A DNA stretch of 64,000 nucleotides from Agrococcus jenensis. Lineage in GTDB: Bacteria; Actinomycetota; Actinomycetes; Actinomycetales; Microbacteriaceae. Of the stretch, positions 63,780-64,000 are shown in pieces. The first letter of the stretch is position 1. Each line of letters begins with the position of its first letter. A model generated the notes under the pieces. That model did no database searches, had not been told where the DNA came from, and saw only the letters and a list, made by a program, of their open reading frames with translations. The stretch covers positions 372,001-436,000 of the forward strand of contig NZ_RKHJ01000001.1 in assembly GCF_003752465.1 (NCBI RefSeq), given 5' to 3'. Both the position numbers and the translations under genes were made by a program.

Positions 63780-64000
63780 CTAGGCCTCCGCGGTGAGCGG
63801 CGCCTCGCGGAGCGCGTCCGCCGGCGCCTGCTGCCAGCGAGGCAGCCGCACCGTGAACGCCGTGCGGCCCGGCTCGCTCTCGAGCTGGATGCTGCCGTGG
63901 TGGGCGTCGACGAGCGCCTGCACGATCGCGAGCCCGAGGCCCGAGGAGCCCGTCGCGCGCGAGCGCGACGAGTCGCCGCGCGCGAAGCGCTCGAACACCG
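63780..64000 (-). CDS. Sensor histidine kinase, C-terminal part (partial)
   Basis: The gene continues past the right edge, so only the last 73 residues are seen. They hold the end of a HATPase_c domain: [20 protein letters not shown], with the F-box, and [16 protein letters not shown] (G2 box), then a short tail ending TAEA. This is a two-component sensor of the OmpR-partner type; its regulator would lie outside the window. The [19 protein letters not shown] pattern is that of PhoR/TcrY-type kinases, but the identity cannot be fixed. TAG at 63780-63782 ends it. Confidence 0.85.
   Translation of the reverse strand, partial: VFERFARGDSSRSRATGSSGLGLAIVQALVDAHHGSIQLESEPGRTAFTVRLPRWQQAPADALREAPLTAEA

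Overview
The window is high-GC actinobacterial chromosome, estimated by eye at a little over 70% GC. It has GTG starts, many 4-nt ATGA/GTGA gene overlaps, actinobacterial mqo, an actinobacterial SRP RNA next to dnaX-recR, and a lysC-asd pair with an internal lysC-beta start. Gene content and codon use fit the family Microbacteriaceae, and an Agrococcus-like genus is my best guess. The genus is inference from general resemblance; nothing was searched. No phage, insertion sequence, transposase or CRISPR array was seen.

Layout. 1-4.6 kb: end of a PASTA-type penicillin-binding protein, a membrane metallophosphoesterase, tRNA-Pro(CGG), and a minus-strand run mqo > LuxR-type regulator > tdk. 4.6-10.2 kb: lysC-asd (aspartate pathway) and SRP RNA > dnaX > recR. 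10.2-14.3 kb: a membrane protein ending in a cytochrome b5 domain, then pta-ackA (acetate metabolism). 14.3-21.7 kb: two tandem secreted subtilases under near-identical upstream elements, the second carrying three cell-wall-binding repeats. 21.7-28.3 kb: tRNA-Ser(GGA), then a receiver-only regulator, a membrane HEAT-repeat protein and a processive family-2 glycosyltransferase with overlapping ends, facing a HerA-like ATPase plus membrane histidine kinase pair. 28.3-31.7 kb: MFS exporter, amidohydrolase, and an ArsR regulator with an SRPBCC gene whose third codon is a stop.

31.7-56.8 kb is a sugar-catabolism island. It holds an L-arabinose unit (LacI regulator, araD, araA, and a ChvE/MmsA/MmsB-type ABC importer), an ROK regulator with xylA-xylB, an ABC importer with GH3 and GH43 glycosidases under a divergent LacI regulator, an MFS carrier, and galT-galK under a divergent DeoR regulator. 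Together these would import and cleave plant cell-wall oligosaccharides (xylan, arabinan, galactosides) and send the pentoses and galactose to central metabolism. pta-ackA nearby handles overflow acetate. araB and galE are not in the window.

56.8-64 kb: a DUF1089-type protein, a cystathionine gamma-synthase/cystathionine beta-synthase pair, an alkyltransferase-like DNA-repair protein, a homodimer-type ABC exporter, rplJ-rplL with an L10 leader and attenuator, and the end of a histidine kinase cut by the window edge.

The most unusual items are the glycosyltransferase/HEAT/receiver/kinase cluster, the equally spaced 21-bp boxes before the two subtilases, the SRP RNA with a compensated GAGA tetraloop and a duplicated 3' end, the nonsense codon in the SRPBCC gene, and an inverted-repeat intergenic region before galK. 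Protein lengths and residue numbers come from the stated starts. Operator and promoter calls rest on pattern recognition only.
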